A DNA stretch of 53,873 nt. Origin: CAVVXX01 sp052389895. GTDB lineage: Bacteria; Pseudomonadota; Alphaproteobacteria; Micropepsales; Micropepsaceae. Below are positions 33,132 through 42,359 of this stretch, piece by piece; position 1 is the first letter of the stretch, and every line of letters starts with the position of its first letter. The notes below the pieces were generated by a model. That model saw nothing but the letters and a program-made list of their open reading frames with translations. It did not search any database and was not told the origin of the DNA. Made by a program: the position numbers and the translations under genes. The stretch lies in the NCBI GenBank assembly GCA_052389895.1, contig JBQTHM010000047.1, positions 1-53,873 of the forward strand, given 5' to 3'.

Positions 33132-36100
33132 ATGAAGAGGCAAAGAATCGCAATCGCGGCGGCCGCGGTCGTGGCCGCCGTCGCCGGACTTTTGTTCGTA
33201 TTTCGCGACGAACTCGGCATGCGATGGGACGAGCACGGCCCCCGCCTGTTCGCCACCGGCGAGGGCGAGCCTAGGAGCGCACGCGAGGAAGCGCTGGCCG
33301 CAGGCTTTGCCTTCCGCCGGCTGGAGATAGATACGTCCAAGCCGTCCGCCGAGGCGTGCCTCTTCTTCACGCGGGAACTCGATGCCTCGGGCAAGACACG
33401 GTACGGCGACTACATTGCAGTCGCTCCCGAAACGCGGGTGGCCGTGCGTGCAACAGGCGAGCGGCTTTGCCTGGCCGGACTGCAATTCAATAAGACCTAC
33501 TCCGTCGAACTGAAGGCGGGCCTCCCGTCCGCCAAAGGCGAAAAGCTGGAGGTCAGCGAAACTATTCCGGTCGAATTGCGCGACCGTCCGCCGATCGTGC
33601 GTTTTGGGGGCGGCATCCTTCTTCCACGCGAAAACGCCGAGGGCGTACCCGTCACTACTGTCAATATCTCGCGCCTCAAGTTGAAGATTCTCCGCGTGGG
33701 CGACCGCCTGCTTTCGCAACTGGAATCCGGGTTAATCGATCGCACGGCGCTTTATGGCTGGGACGCGAAGCAGATTGAGTCCGCCCACGGTTCGCTCGTC
33801 TTCGAGGGGGAAATGGACGTGCCCCTCTCGAGGAATGAGCCGGTGACCACGCTTGTTCCACTGCGCGACATGCTGAAGACGTCGGCGCCCGGCGCCTATC
33901 TCATTCTTGCCCAGAACGCGCGAGCCAAGACAGGAAGCGAAGACGGCGAGGAGTACTGGAGCGAAATCGCCGCGCAGTGGGTTATCGATTCCGATATCGG
34001 GCTCACGACCTTTCAGGGCACGCACGGCCTTACGGTGTTTGCGCGGTCGTTCTCGTCGGCGCGAGCGCTTTCAGGCGTGCGGCTTGCGCTCGTAGCGCGC
34101 AACAACAACGTTCTGCAGGAGCGCCGGACAGACTCATCGGGCCGCGCAGATTTTGATCCTGGCCTATTCCGCGCTTCCGGCGGCGACGAGCCCGTGACAG
34201 TCATGGCGTATGGCAGCGGCGGCGATTTCACCTATCTCGATCTGCGCCGCTCCGGGTTCGATCTTACCGATCGTGGTGTGGGCGGCCGCCCTGCACCGGG
34301 TCCCGTGGACGCATTCCTTTATACTGAGCGCGGCGTTTACCGCCCTGGCGAAAAAGTCGAGGCCGTCGCCATGTTGCGCGATTCGCTGGGTGTCGCGGTT
34401 ACCGCGCCGCTTACGCTCGTGGTCACGCGCCCTGACGGCATGGAATTCCGCCGCAAGACGGTTGCTGCCAACGCGTTGATGGCAAGCGCCGCGCATTGGT
34501 CCATCCAGCTTACGCAGGGCGCACAGCACGGCCGCTGGCAACTGGCCGCCTATCTCGATCCCAAGGCCGATCCGGTCGGGCGTGCGGGTTTCGATGTCGC
34601 GGATTTCGTGCCGCAGCGCCTCAAGCTCACGCTGAAACCGCAGCAGCTATTTCTGAAGCCGGGCGAAGATTTCGCTATCCGAGTGGAAAGCCGCTTCCTG
34701 TATGGCGCGCCGGGGTCCGGCCTCACCGGTGAGAGCGAAGCCCGCATTGCACGCGACCCGAATCCGTTCGCCGATTATGCCGGTTATCACTGGGGCCGCG
34801 ACAACGACAAGTTCGAGGACGTGCTAGTGACGCTCACTGTCCCCGAGACGGACGATGCGGGCGTAACGCTCGCGCAAGGCAATCTGGGACAACTTGCCGA
34901 AACTTCGTTGGCGCTGCGCGCAACCGTGCGCGTTTCCATTAACGAGCCAGGCGGACGGGCCACCGACGATACAGTGACGCTGCCTGTGCTCACGCGTGAC
35001 GCCTGGTTTGGCATCCGGCCCGATTTCGAATGCTGCTCGGTCGCAGAAAACTCTCGCGCGGGATTTGCGCTTATTGCCGTGGACGCGCTCGGCAAGCGCA
35101 TGGCGCGCAGCGGCTTGCGCTACCAGTTCCTGCGCGAGGACCGTCATTACGACTGGTACCAGGAAAACGGCGAATGGAAGTTCCATTCCACGGTGCGCAC
35201 GCGCCTGATCGCTGGCGGCACGTTCGAAATTGGCTCGAACGCGCCGGCCAAGCTCGCGCAGTCGCTCCCTTGGGGCAGCTACCGGCTTATTGTGAGCGAT
35301 CCAGTGAGCGGCTCGTCATCCAGCCTGGGCTTCTGGTCGGGCTGGGCGGGCGAGGCGCAGGCCGACAGGCCGGACCGCGTTCCCGTCATGGCCGACAAGG
35401 CGAGCTACAGGCCCGGCGAAACCGCACAAGTGCGCTTCCAGCCGCAGGCCGACGGCCGCGCGCTTATCGTCGTCGCAACCGACAAAGTTCATTACGTGAA
35501 GCAGATGGACGCCTCCGCCTCCGGCGCGGTCTTCAACATCGCGGTCGAAAAAGAGTGGGGTGCCGGCGCCTATGTGCTGGTGACACAGTACCGGCCTTTG
35601 CGCGAACGCGCCGGCCGCGCGCCCGTGCGCGCCATCGGCGTGGTGTGGCTGGGCATAGACAACTCCGCGCGCACGCTTTCGGCCGATATCGGCGGCGCCA
35701 AGATCGTGCGGCCGCGGCAAAACCTAACCATCCCCATCGCGGTGAAAGGACTTTCATCGGGCGAAGTGGCCTATCTCACGCTTGCCGCGGTTGATGAAGG
35801 AATTCTCCAGCTCACTGATTACAAAACACCCGATCCGGCTGGCCACTATTTCGGCAAGCGCAAGCTTGGTCTCGTCATGCAGGACGATTACGGCCGTCTG
35901 ATAAAGACGGAACGTGCGGCGGCCGGCTCTATCCGCACCGGTGGCGACGGATTTGGCGGTCGCCCGCTTGCCGTCGTGCCGCAGCGCACGGTCGCGCTCT
36001 TCTCCGGCCCGATAAAACTCGTGGACGGCAAGGCAATCGTTACCTTCGCAGTCCCCGACTTCAATGGCGAACTCCGCCTCATGGCGGTGATGATGTCAAA

Positions 36101-38006
36101 AGAGAAGGTGGGCTCCTCGGAACGCCCACTGACGGTGCGTGATCCTGTGGTCGGCGAGCTTGTGCTGCCGCGCTTCCTCGCGCCCGGCGATGTCGCACAA
36201 GTGGGGCTGAACCTTCACAATGTAGAAGGCGCTCCCGGCAGCTACACTTCCGTCGTGCGCGCGACCGGCGCAGCCGGGCTGGCCAACGGCAGCGCGGAGA
36301 CAAGGCTTACAAGATCACTTAATCGGGGCCAGCGCGTGCTCGTGCCCGTGGCGATTCAGGGAAGGGAGCCTGGCATCGCCACCATCTCGCTCGCCATGAC
36401 GGGACCCAACGGGTTTGCTGTGCGCCGCAGCTGGCCAATCGAGGTACGACCGGCGCAGCTTCCGCAATCGCGCGAGGACGTCGCGCTGATCGAACCCGGG
36501 CAAAGTTGGACCTCAAATGCGCAGATAGCGTCCGGGCTCGTTCCCGCCACAACCAGTGTGTCGCTTACTGTTTCCGCCATGCACGGCTACGACGACGTCG
36601 CAGGGCTCCTGCGCTGGCTCGACAAATATCCCTATGGCTGCGTCGAGCAGACTACCAGCCGCGCGATGCCGCTACTCGTCTTTAATGAGCTTGCGCCCAT
36701 GGCCGGCATTCCTTCCGACCAGGCGCTGCGCGCGCGCATCCAAGAGGCGGTCGACAATGTGCTCGACATGCAGACGCCCTCGGGCGGCTTTGGAATGTGG
36801 AGTTCGCAAAGCGACGTGAACCGCTTCATTTCCGTTTTTGCGCTCGACTTCCTCTATCAGGCGAAGGCCAAGGGATATGTCGTGCCGCAGGACGGCTTGA
36901 GACGCGGCGCCCGCTACCTGGGCGAGACTGCGGCATCGGATTCCTACGACGAGACGACGCGCTCCTATGCCTTCTATCTGTTAGCGCGCGAAGGCACCGT
37001 GAACCTGTCGGACTTGCGCTATTTTGCCGACACGCGCGGGCCCGAAATGAAGAGTGCGCTTGCGGCAGCGCTGGCCGCGGCGGCGCTGGCCCAATCGGGC
37101 GATAGGGCGCGCGCAGTCGCCAATTTCGGCCGCGCGCGTGAAATTTCTCTGGCGGCTTCGCCTGCGAAATACGAGACGTCCGATTATGGCTCGCTGCTCC
37201 GGGACGTGGCTGGCGTTACGGCGTTGGCCGCGGAAGACGCGCCTCAGCTCGTTCCCGCCCTGTTGCAGCGTTCGGGCCGCTTCAATATGCGGCTCAACGC
37301 CACGACCACCCAGGAAAAGGCGTGGATGCTGCGCGCGGCATATGAACTTTCTCTCGTGCGCGCGCCACTCAATGTGCGCGTTAACGGAAAGCCGCCAACG
37401 CCTATTGCCGGTGCCGTGCGCCTGACGCCAAGCTACGGCGAATTTGCGCGTGGCGTCGCGGTGGTCAACCAGGGAAGCGCGCCCGTGTGGCGAACGGTTT
37501 CCGTCCAGGGCCAGCCCGCTCAGCCACTGCCGCAGGAGATCAACGGCATGTCGGGCGTAAGCAAATCCGTGTGGACCATGAGCGGCAATCCGGCCGATCT
37601 CTCCCGCGCGAAGCAGAACGACCGCTTCATCGTACTGATCGAAGGCCGCATGGAGGACAATTTCTACCGCCAGATGGCGGTGCTCGATCTGCTCCCGGCG
37701 GGAGTCGAAATCGAAGCGACGCTCTCGGGCGAAGAAGGCAAGATCTATCCGTGGCTGGGTGCGCTGAGCGCTACTGCGATCGCCGAGGCCCGCGACGACC
37801 GTTACGTGTCGGCCTTCACCATCGGCTCACAATACCGGCCGAGTAATCCCAGGGACGTGGAGCCCATTCCCGGATTCCGCGTAGCCTACATCGCTCGCGC
37901 CGTGACGCCGGGGCGCTACGCATTGCCCGCGGCGGTCGTGGAGGACATGTACAACCCCGAAGTGCGCGCGCGCACAAGCATGGGAACAATGAATATCTCG
38001 CGCTAG
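33132..38006 (+). CDS. Bacterial alpha-2-macroglobulin (YfhM-like)
   Basis: 1624 residues from the ATG at 33132, which has GGAGG about 8 nt upstream. It resembles YfhM of E. coli, a periplasmic protease trap thought to guard the envelope with PbpC. The N-terminus is an uncleaved-looking hydrophobic anchor (residues 6-24) without a lipobox cysteine, unlike the E. coli lipoprotein. The internal thioester motif GCVEQ is intact (C1170, Q1173) inside YPYGCVEQTTSRAMP. Macroglobulin-like domains with RAPGAYL/RPGEKVEAVAMLRD elements fill the first 1000 residues, followed by the thioester helical domain with GGFGMW. It lies 19 bp upstream of pbpC in the classical pairing. Confidence 0.93.
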   Translation: MKRQRIAIAAAAVVAAVAGLLFVFRDELGMRWDEHGPRLFATGEGEPRSAREEALAAGFAFRRLEIDTSKPSAEACLFFTRELDASGKTRYGDYIAVAPETRVAVRATGERLCLAGLQFNKTYSVELKAGLPSAKGEKLEVSETIPVELRDRPPIVRFGGGILLPRENAEGVPVTTVNISRLKLKILRVGDRLLSQLESGLIDRTALYGWDAKQIESAHGSLVFEGEMDVPLSRNEPVTTLVPLRDMLKTSAPGAYLILAQNARAKTGSEDGEEYWSEIAAQWVIDSDIGLTTFQGTHGLTVFARSFSSARALSGVRLALVARNNNVLQERRTDSSGRADFDPGLFRASGGDEPVTVMAYGSGGDFTYLDLRRSGFDLTDRGVGGRPAPGPVDAFLYTERGVYRPGEKVEAVAMLRDSLGVAVTAPLTLVVTRPDGMEFRRKTVAANALMASAAHWSIQLTQGAQHGRWQLAAYLDPKADPVGRAGFDVADFVPQRLKLTLKPQQLFLKPGEDFAIRVESRFLYGAPGSGLTGESEARIARDPNPFADYAGYHWGRDNDKFEDVLVTLTVPETDDAGVTLAQGNLGQLAETSLALRATVRVSINEPGGRATDDTVTLPVLTRDAWFGIRPDFECCSVAENSRAGFALIAVDALGKRMARSGLRYQFLREDRHYDWYQENGEWKFHSTVRTRLIAGGTFEIGSNAPAKLAQSLPWGSYRLIVSDPVSGSSSSLGFWSGWAGEAQADRPDRVPVMADKASYRPGETAQVRFQPQADGRALIVVATDKVHYVKQMDASASGAVFNIAVEKEWGAGAYVLVTQYRPLRERAGRAPVRAIGVVWLGIDNSARTLSADIGGAKIVRPRQNLTIPIAVKGLSSGEVAYLTLAAVDEGILQLTDYKTPDPAGHYFGKRKLGLVMQDDYGRLIKTERAAAGSIRTGGDGFGGRPLAVVPQRTVALFSGPIKLVDGKAIVTFAVPDFNGELRLMAVMMSKEKVGSSERPLTVRDPVVGELVLPRFLAPGDVAQVGLNLHNVEGAPGSYTSVVRATGAAGLANGSAETRLTRSLNRGQRVLVPVAIQGREPGIATISLAMTGPNGFAVRRSWPIEVRPAQLPQSREDVALIEPGQSWTSNAQIASGLVPATTSVSLTVSAMHGYDDVAGLLRWLDKYPYGCVEQTTSRAMPLLVFNELAPMAGIPSDQALRARIQEAVDNVLDMQTPSGGFGMWSSQSDVNRFISVFALDFLYQAKAKGYVVPQDGLRRGARYLGETAASDSYDETTRSYAFYLLAREGTVNLSDLRYFADTRGPEMKSALAAALAAAALAQSGDRARAVANFGRAREISLAASPAKYETSDYGSLLRDVAGVTALAAEDAPQLVPALLQRSGRFNMRLNATTTQEKAWMLRAAYELSLVRAPLNVRVNGKPPTPIAGAVRLTPSYGEFARGVAVVNQGSAPVWRTVSVQGQPAQPLPQEINGMSGVSKSVWTMSGNPADLSRAKQNDRFIVLIEGRMEDNFYRQMAVLDLLPAGVEIEATLSGEEGKIYPWLGALSATAIAEARDDRYVSAFTIGSQYRPSNPRDVEPIPGFRVAYIARAVTPGRYALPAAVVEDMYNPEVRARTSMGTMNISR

Positions 38007-38025
38007 CTGACGGAAGGCGTACCGG

Positions 38026-40101
38026 ATGACGCGGCGGCACCTCATAATTGCGGCGTTTAGCGCGGTCGGAATCCTTTCCGCACTTGCCGCGGCTGACCGC
38101 GCCAATCCGCCTGACGTTTCCCGCGCGCAAACCGTTTCTGTCGAGGTGCGCGACAGAAACGGAGTGCTTTTGAGACCATTCCTGACCAGCGATGGCTATT
38201 GGCGTCTCAAGACGCGTCCAGCCGATGTTAGCCAGCGCTATTTGCGGCTTCTCATCACGTATGAAGACCAGCGGTTTGCCACGCATCTTGGTGTGGACGC
38301 GCTTGCCACGGCACGTGCGCTTGGACAATTCCTCGAAGCGCGCCAAGTCGTTTCGGGCGCTTCGACCATCACGATGCAGGTGGCGCGCCTGCTTGAGCCC
38401 AGGCCTAGGAGCATTGCAACCAAGCTGCGGCAAATGGTACGCGCGGTACAGCTAGAGCTGCGCTATTCCAAGGACGAGATCCTCGGAATGTATCTAACGC
38501 TCGCCCCTATGGGCGGCAATCTCGAGGGTGTGCGGGCGGCCTCGTATGCCTATTTCGGCAAAGAGCCGAAAACGCTTACGCTCGCGGAGGCGGCCCTGCT
38601 GGTGGCGCTTCCGCAATCACCGGAGCGCGCGCGGCCCGACCGCCGCTCCCTCGATGCAGAAACCGCGCGCAACAAGGTGCTCACCAGGCTATCTGCGCGC
38701 GGCTTCATCGCGCCGGAGGAAGCCGAAGAGGCGCGCCGCGGCGTGACGCCGTCCTGGCGGCTTGCGCTTCCGCTTGCGGCCCCGCATTTCAGCGATTACG
38801 TAGGACGCTCGAAGCCTGCGCAAGCAGTAATCTTGTCGACGCTCGATGCGCGCCTTCAGGAGGCCGTCGAACAGCTTGTGTCGCGCGAGGCGCGCTTTCT
38901 CGACGACGGCGCCAACGTCGCCGCCCTCATCGTGAAAACGGACACGCGCGAAATTCTCGCTTATGCCGGGGGCGTGAACTATTGGGGGCCGGCGGGGTTT
39001 GTCGACCTGGCGCGCCGGCCACGCTCGCCGGGCTCGGCGCTGAAACCATTCATCTACGGCATGGCATTCGATGACCTCGCGCTGCACCCGGCAACGCTGA
39101 TGCTGGACGAGCCGCAGACGTTCGGCGATTACGCGCCCAAGAACTTTGACGGCGGATTTCAAGGCGCGGTGACCGCGCGCGATGCGTTGCGTATGTCGCT
39201 CAATGTTCCGGCGGTGGCGGTGCTTGAGCGCGTTGGGCCGCTGCGTTTCACACTGGCGCTCGCCAATTCGGGCGCACGCCTCGAGTTTCCCAGCCGCGAC
39301 GCGGCGCCCAGCCTTCCCATGGCGCTGGGCGGACTTGGCATCAGCCTGAAGGACCTCACCATGCTTTATGCCGGCATCGCACGTGGCGGCGAAGTGGGCG
39401 CGCTTCGCGCGACTCGCTCGGAGGTGGCGCCAAAGGGGGCGCGGCTGTTTGGCGCCACATCCGCCCATTACCTGCGCGATATTCTTTCCGGCGCATCGCT
39501 TCCGGACGGCTGGGCAATGGGGCAGGGGCTGAAACGCCCGTGCAACATCGCTTTCAAGACCGGCACCTCATACGGCTATCGCGATGCGTGGTCGATTGGT
39601 TTCTCCAACGATTACACCGTCGGTGTATGGACGGGCCGCGCCGATGGCGCGCCGCAGCCGGACCGCGTGGGCCGCAACGACGCCGCACCCATTCTCCTTC
39701 GCATTTTTGATCTCCTGCCCGCAGACAAGCACGGCGCGCCGCCCGCGCCGGCCGACGCGATCATTGCCAATAACTCGCACCAGCTTCCGCCAGCGCTGCG
39801 TGCCTTCGAGCGCCAGACGCAAGCAGAAAGAATGCGCAAGCATGTACGACCGCCGTCGATTGCCTTTCCGCCCGACGGGGTGGTCGTTTCGCTGGACGAC
39901 CGGCAGCGCGGCATCGAATTGAAGGCCGATGGCGGGCGCGCGCCCTTCACCTGGCTGGTGAACGGATCCCTCCTGGGGAGCTTCGACCGCTACGATCAGA
40001 CGCTCTACGCGCCGGATGGCGAAGGGTTCAGCCGTTTCACGGTCGTGGACGTGGAAGGCGCCAGCGCAACCTCACGCGTGCGATTCAGGCGCGTGAACTA
40101 A
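38026..40101 (+). CDS. pbpC: Penicillin-binding protein 1C
   Basis: 691 residues. It combines a GT51 glycosyltransferase domain, which polymerises lipid II, with a penicillin-binding domain and a C-terminal BiPBP_C domain. A signal anchor covers about 5-22. GT51 motifs are E80-D81-Q-R-F and GASTITMQ (111-118). The acyl-transferase motifs are S337-A-L-K340 (SxxK) in SPGSALKPF, SLN (391-393) and KTGTS (511-515). GGAAGG lies about 7 nt before the ATG. The pairing with alpha-2-macroglobulin is conserved in many Gram-negatives and suggests cell-wall repair after protease attack. It shares stop codons with the convergent transglycosylase gene. Confidence 0.95.
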   Translation: MTRRHLIIAAFSAVGILSALAAADRANPPDVSRAQTVSVEVRDRNGVLLRPFLTSDGYWRLKTRPADVSQRYLRLLITYEDQRFATHLGVDALATARALGQFLEARQVVSGASTITMQVARLLEPRPRSIATKLRQMVRAVQLELRYSKDEILGMYLTLAPMGGNLEGVRAASYAYFGKEPKTLTLAEAALLVALPQSPERARPDRRSLDAETARNKVLTRLSARGFIAPEEAEEARRGVTPSWRLALPLAAPHFSDYVGRSKPAQAVILSTLDARLQEAVEQLVSREARFLDDGANVAALIVKTDTREILAYAGGVNYWGPAGFVDLARRPRSPGSALKPFIYGMAFDDLALHPATLMLDEPQTFGDYAPKNFDGGFQGAVTARDALRMSLNVPAVAVLERVGPLRFTLALANSGARLEFPSRDAAPSLPMALGGLGISLKDLTMLYAGIARGGEVGALRATRSEVAPKGARLFGATSAHYLRDILSGASLPDGWAMGQGLKRPCNIAFKTGTSYGYRDAWSIGFSNDYTVGVWTGRADGAPQPDRVGRNDAAPILLRIFDLLPADKHGAPPAPADAIIANNSHQLPPALRAFERQTQAERMRKHVRPPSIAFPPDGVVVSLDDRQRGIELKADGGRAPFTWLVNGSLLGSFDRYDQTLYAPDGEGFSRFTVVDVEGASATSRVRFRRVN

Positions 40102-41360
40102 TTCGACAATTTCGTCCGCTCGCTCAGGATTCTGTAGAACAAGTCAAGAGTTGGATAACCGTCTGGCGGTAAGTTGTTTGCCTTCTGGTATTTGCGGATG
40201 GCCGCGCGCGTGCGGTTGCCGATCAGCCCATCGGGCTTGCCCGTCTCGTAACCTAGCACCGTCAAGTCCTCCTGCAGCTCGATGATCTGGTCGCGCGCGA
40301 GCGGGCGCTGGTGCCGTGGCCATGAGCCCATGACGCTACGCCCGGCCAGCCGGTCGGCCAGAAGACCGATGGCAAGCGCATACGAGGCCGCCGTGTTGTA
40401 GGTCAGCAGCACGTCGAAATTGTGCAGCGTTAGAAAGGCCGGTCCCTCGTGCCCGGCAGGCAAGTAGATTGCTGCGGATTCGTCGCCTTCCAGAGGGTCC
40501 CCGTTTGTGTCTGTTACACCGAGCGTGCCCCATTCGGTCCTGGTCTTGCGAATGCCGGGATCGGCTACTTCGAAGGCAAAATCCCTTGGCAGGATCACTT
40601 CTTCGCCCCATCGCTCGCCCATGCGCCAGCCGCTCGCCTTCAGGTAATTCGCGGACGAGGCAAGTGCATCGGTAATCGAACGGGACAGATCGCGTATGCC
40701 ATCGCCATCTCCGTCCACGGCGTGATCCAGGAATGTCGTCGGCACGAACTGCGTGTGACCGAAGGCGCCGGCCCAGGAGCCGGTCATCTCGCGCGGATCC
40801 AGTTTCTCGTTCTGGGCAATGCGCAGCGCCGCGATGAGCTGGCGGCGCGCGTAATCGGCACGCGTTCCTTCATAGGCGAGCGTGGCAAGCGCCTCGAACA
40901 AGTTGAATGTGCCCTGATTGCGGCCAAACGCCGTCTCCACGCCCCAGAGGGCGGCCAGAACGCCGCGTTGCACGCCGTATTTTTCTTCCAGCCGCGAAAA
41001 CAGCGGCGCGTGCGCCGAAAGCATCTCGTGACCCTTGGCGATGCGCCAGCCGGCCGCCGCGCTGTCCAGGTACTCCCAAACCGGGCGCATGAACTCGGGT
41101 TGGAACGCGTTTAATTCGAGCACGCGTCTGTTACGCGAAATCCCCGAAACGGCGCGTTCGTACACGGCGGGCGCAATGCGCGCCGATGCAGCCTCGACGC
41201 GGAAATCGCGAAGAAACCGATAGAAGGCCGCATCCTCGTGCGGCGCCGGGACAGGGACCGGAATATCGTGCGCCCCGCGCGCCTCTGAACCGGCGTTTGT
41301 CAAGGCGAGCACCAGCACGAATGCCGCGCCGGCAATGCAATGGCGCGTTCCAGCTGTCAT
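40098..41360 (-). CDS. MltB-type lytic murein transglycosylase
   Basis: 420 residues from the ATG at 41360. A signal peptide (1-29) is followed by the SLT_2 catalytic domain (about 40-330), with the glutamate in ALWGVETAFGRNQGTFN as the catalytic acid, then AGAFGHTQFVPTTFLDHAVDGDGDG. A C-terminal peptidoglycan-binding domain (about 345-415: LQEDLTVLGYETGKPDGLIGNRTRAAIRKYQ) anchors it to the wall. It cleaves glycan strands to 1,6-anhydro-muropeptides in the periplasm. Its start overlaps the stop of the upstream 74-residue membrane protein as ATGA. It converges on pbpC with a 4-nt stop overlap (CTAA). Confidence 0.92.
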   Translation of the reverse strand: MTAGTRHCIAGAAFVLVLALTNAGSEARGAHDIPVPVPAPHEDAAFYRFLRDFRVEAASARIAPAVYERAVSGISRNRRVLELNAFQPEFMRPVWEYLDSAAAGWRIAKGHEMLSAHAPLFSRLEEKYGVQRGVLAALWGVETAFGRNQGTFNLFEALATLAYEGTRADYARRQLIAALRIAQNEKLDPREMTGSWAGAFGHTQFVPTTFLDHAVDGDGDGIRDLSRSITDALASSANYLKASGWRMGERWGEEVILPRDFAFEVADPGIRKTRTEWGTLGVTDTNGDPLEGDESAAIYLPAGHEGPAFLTLHNFDVLLTYNTAASYALAIGLLADRLAGRSVMGSWPRHQRPLARDQIIELQEDLTVLGYETGKPDGLIGNRTRAAIRKYQKANNLPPDGYPTLDLFYRILSERTKLSN

Positions 41361-41581
41361 TGTCCGAAACCGGGGCCAGTCACTGCTTTTCCCGTTATGA
41401 GGCTGACCAGGTGGACCGCCAGAAAAACAGCGAAAATGATCGAGAACAACATGAGGTAGTGATAATTCATGAACGGCACCTTCAACGGGACAGCCGGGCG
41501 GTGCGCACGCCAATAGGAAAAACCGGCAAGCGCGAGCGCGAGAGCGAGCAGTCCAATCGTCTGGTAAAGACCAAGTTCCAT
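41357..41581 (-). CDS. Two-helix small membrane protein
   Basis: 74 residues from the ATG at 41581, with AGGAAG about 5 nt upstream. Two hydrophobic helices (YQTIGLLALALALAGFSYW and YHYLMLFSIIFAVFLAVHLVSL) are linked by a basic-proline loop (RAHRPAVPLKVP). I do not recognise a family. The 4-nt ATGA overlap with the transglycosylase start implies that the two proteins are made together, and it may help place or regulate that enzyme. Confidence 0.75.
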   Translation of the reverse strand: MELGLYQTIGLLALALALAGFSYWRAHRPAVPLKVPFMNYHYLMLFSIIFAVFLAVHLVSLITGKAVTGPGFGQ

Positions 41582-41631
41582 TTCGCTTCCTGCTGTACGC
41601 TGGCCACATTGGCCATGCGCCCCACACGCCG

Positions 41632-41660
41632 TTGACATGGCTCAGTGCGCTTCCTAGTTT
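41632..41660 (+). promoter_or_regulatory. Promoter of rpmJ
   Basis: A consensus TTGACA at 41632-41637 is followed after 17 bp by TAGTTT at 41655-41660, 33 bp before the rpmJ start codon. The two boxes and spacing fit the housekeeping sigma factor. Confidence 0.5.
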
Positions 41661-41692
41661 CCGGCGGGTTAGCTGGCAAGCCGGGAGCAGCC

Positions 41693-41818
41693 ATGAAAGT
41701 GCGCAATTCGCTTCGCTCGTTAAGGCGGCGCGACAAAAACAATCGCATCATCCGGCGCAAGGGCCGCACCTATATCATCAATAAGAAAAATCCGCGCATG
41801 AAAGCGCGGCAAGGTTAG
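41693..41818 (+). CDS. rpmJ: 50S ribosomal protein L36
   Basis: 41 residues: starts MKVRNSLRSLRRRDKNNRII and ends KKNPRMKARQG. This is the longer L36 form without the zinc-binding cysteines, which is the normal form in alphaproteobacteria. It joins rRNA in the 50S subunit. GGAG lies about 5 nt upstream. The stop is one base before the start of the TPR gene, so the two are co-transcribed. Confidence 0.95.
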   Translation: MKVRNSLRSLRRRDKNNRIIRRKGRTYIINKKNPRMKARQG

Positions 41819-41819
41819 C

Positions 41820-42359
41820 GTGCGTCTGCCGGCCCTATTCGTTCTTGCGTTTTTCGCGGCGACCGCCGCACAGGCGGCAACGCAAAGTGCGGACACGCTG
41901 CTTGCCGCCCTTGCCAAGGCGAAATCGGCAGACCAGGCGCGCGCAATCGAAAAGCAGCTCGAGGGCCTGTGGTCGCATTCTGGGAGTCCGAGCGCGGACC
42001 TTTTGTTGAAACGCGGCCGGGACGCGCTGGAGGCAAGCGATCTGGAGGCCGCCTCCGCCGTGCTCAAGGCGCTCACCCGCGTCGCGCCCGCATTCGCCGA
42101 AGGCTGGCACATGCGGGCCGTGGCCGCTCTGGAAATCGAGAACTACGAAGACGCGATCGTAAGCCTGCGCCGCACGCTTCAGCTCGAGCCGCGCAACTAC
42201 AATGCGCTTTTGCAGCTGGGCGGCGTTCTCGAAGAATTCGACGACAAGCCTCGCGCTCTTGCCGCGTACCGCCGGGCTCTTGCCGTAAACCCGTATGCCG
42301 AAGGCGCCGAGGAACGCATTCGCGCGCTCGAACGCGAAGTCGAAGGCCAGCGGATCTAG
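41820..42359 (+). CDS. Exported TPR protein downstream of rpmJ
   Basis: 179 residues from a GTG with AAGG upstream. It has a signal peptide (1-18, cleaved near AQA-AT). Three TPR-like helical pairs cover about 60-165: LLKRGRDALEASDLEAASAV, AEGWHMRAVAALEIENYEDAIVSLRRTLQLEP and ALLQLGGVLEEFDDKPRALAAYRRAL. A periplasmic scaffold role is inferred. It forms a two-gene unit with rpmJ and shares the stop tetranucleotide CTAG with the convergent pyruvate kinase gene. Confidence 0.85.
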   Translation: MRLPALFVLAFFAATAAQAATQSADTLLAALAKAKSADQARAIEKQLEGLWSHSGSPSADLLLKRGRDALEASDLEAASAVLKALTRVAPAFAEGWHMRAVAALEIENYEDAIVSLRRTLQLEPRNYNALLQLGGVLEEFDDKPRALAAYRRALAVNPYAEGAEERIRALEREVEGQRI

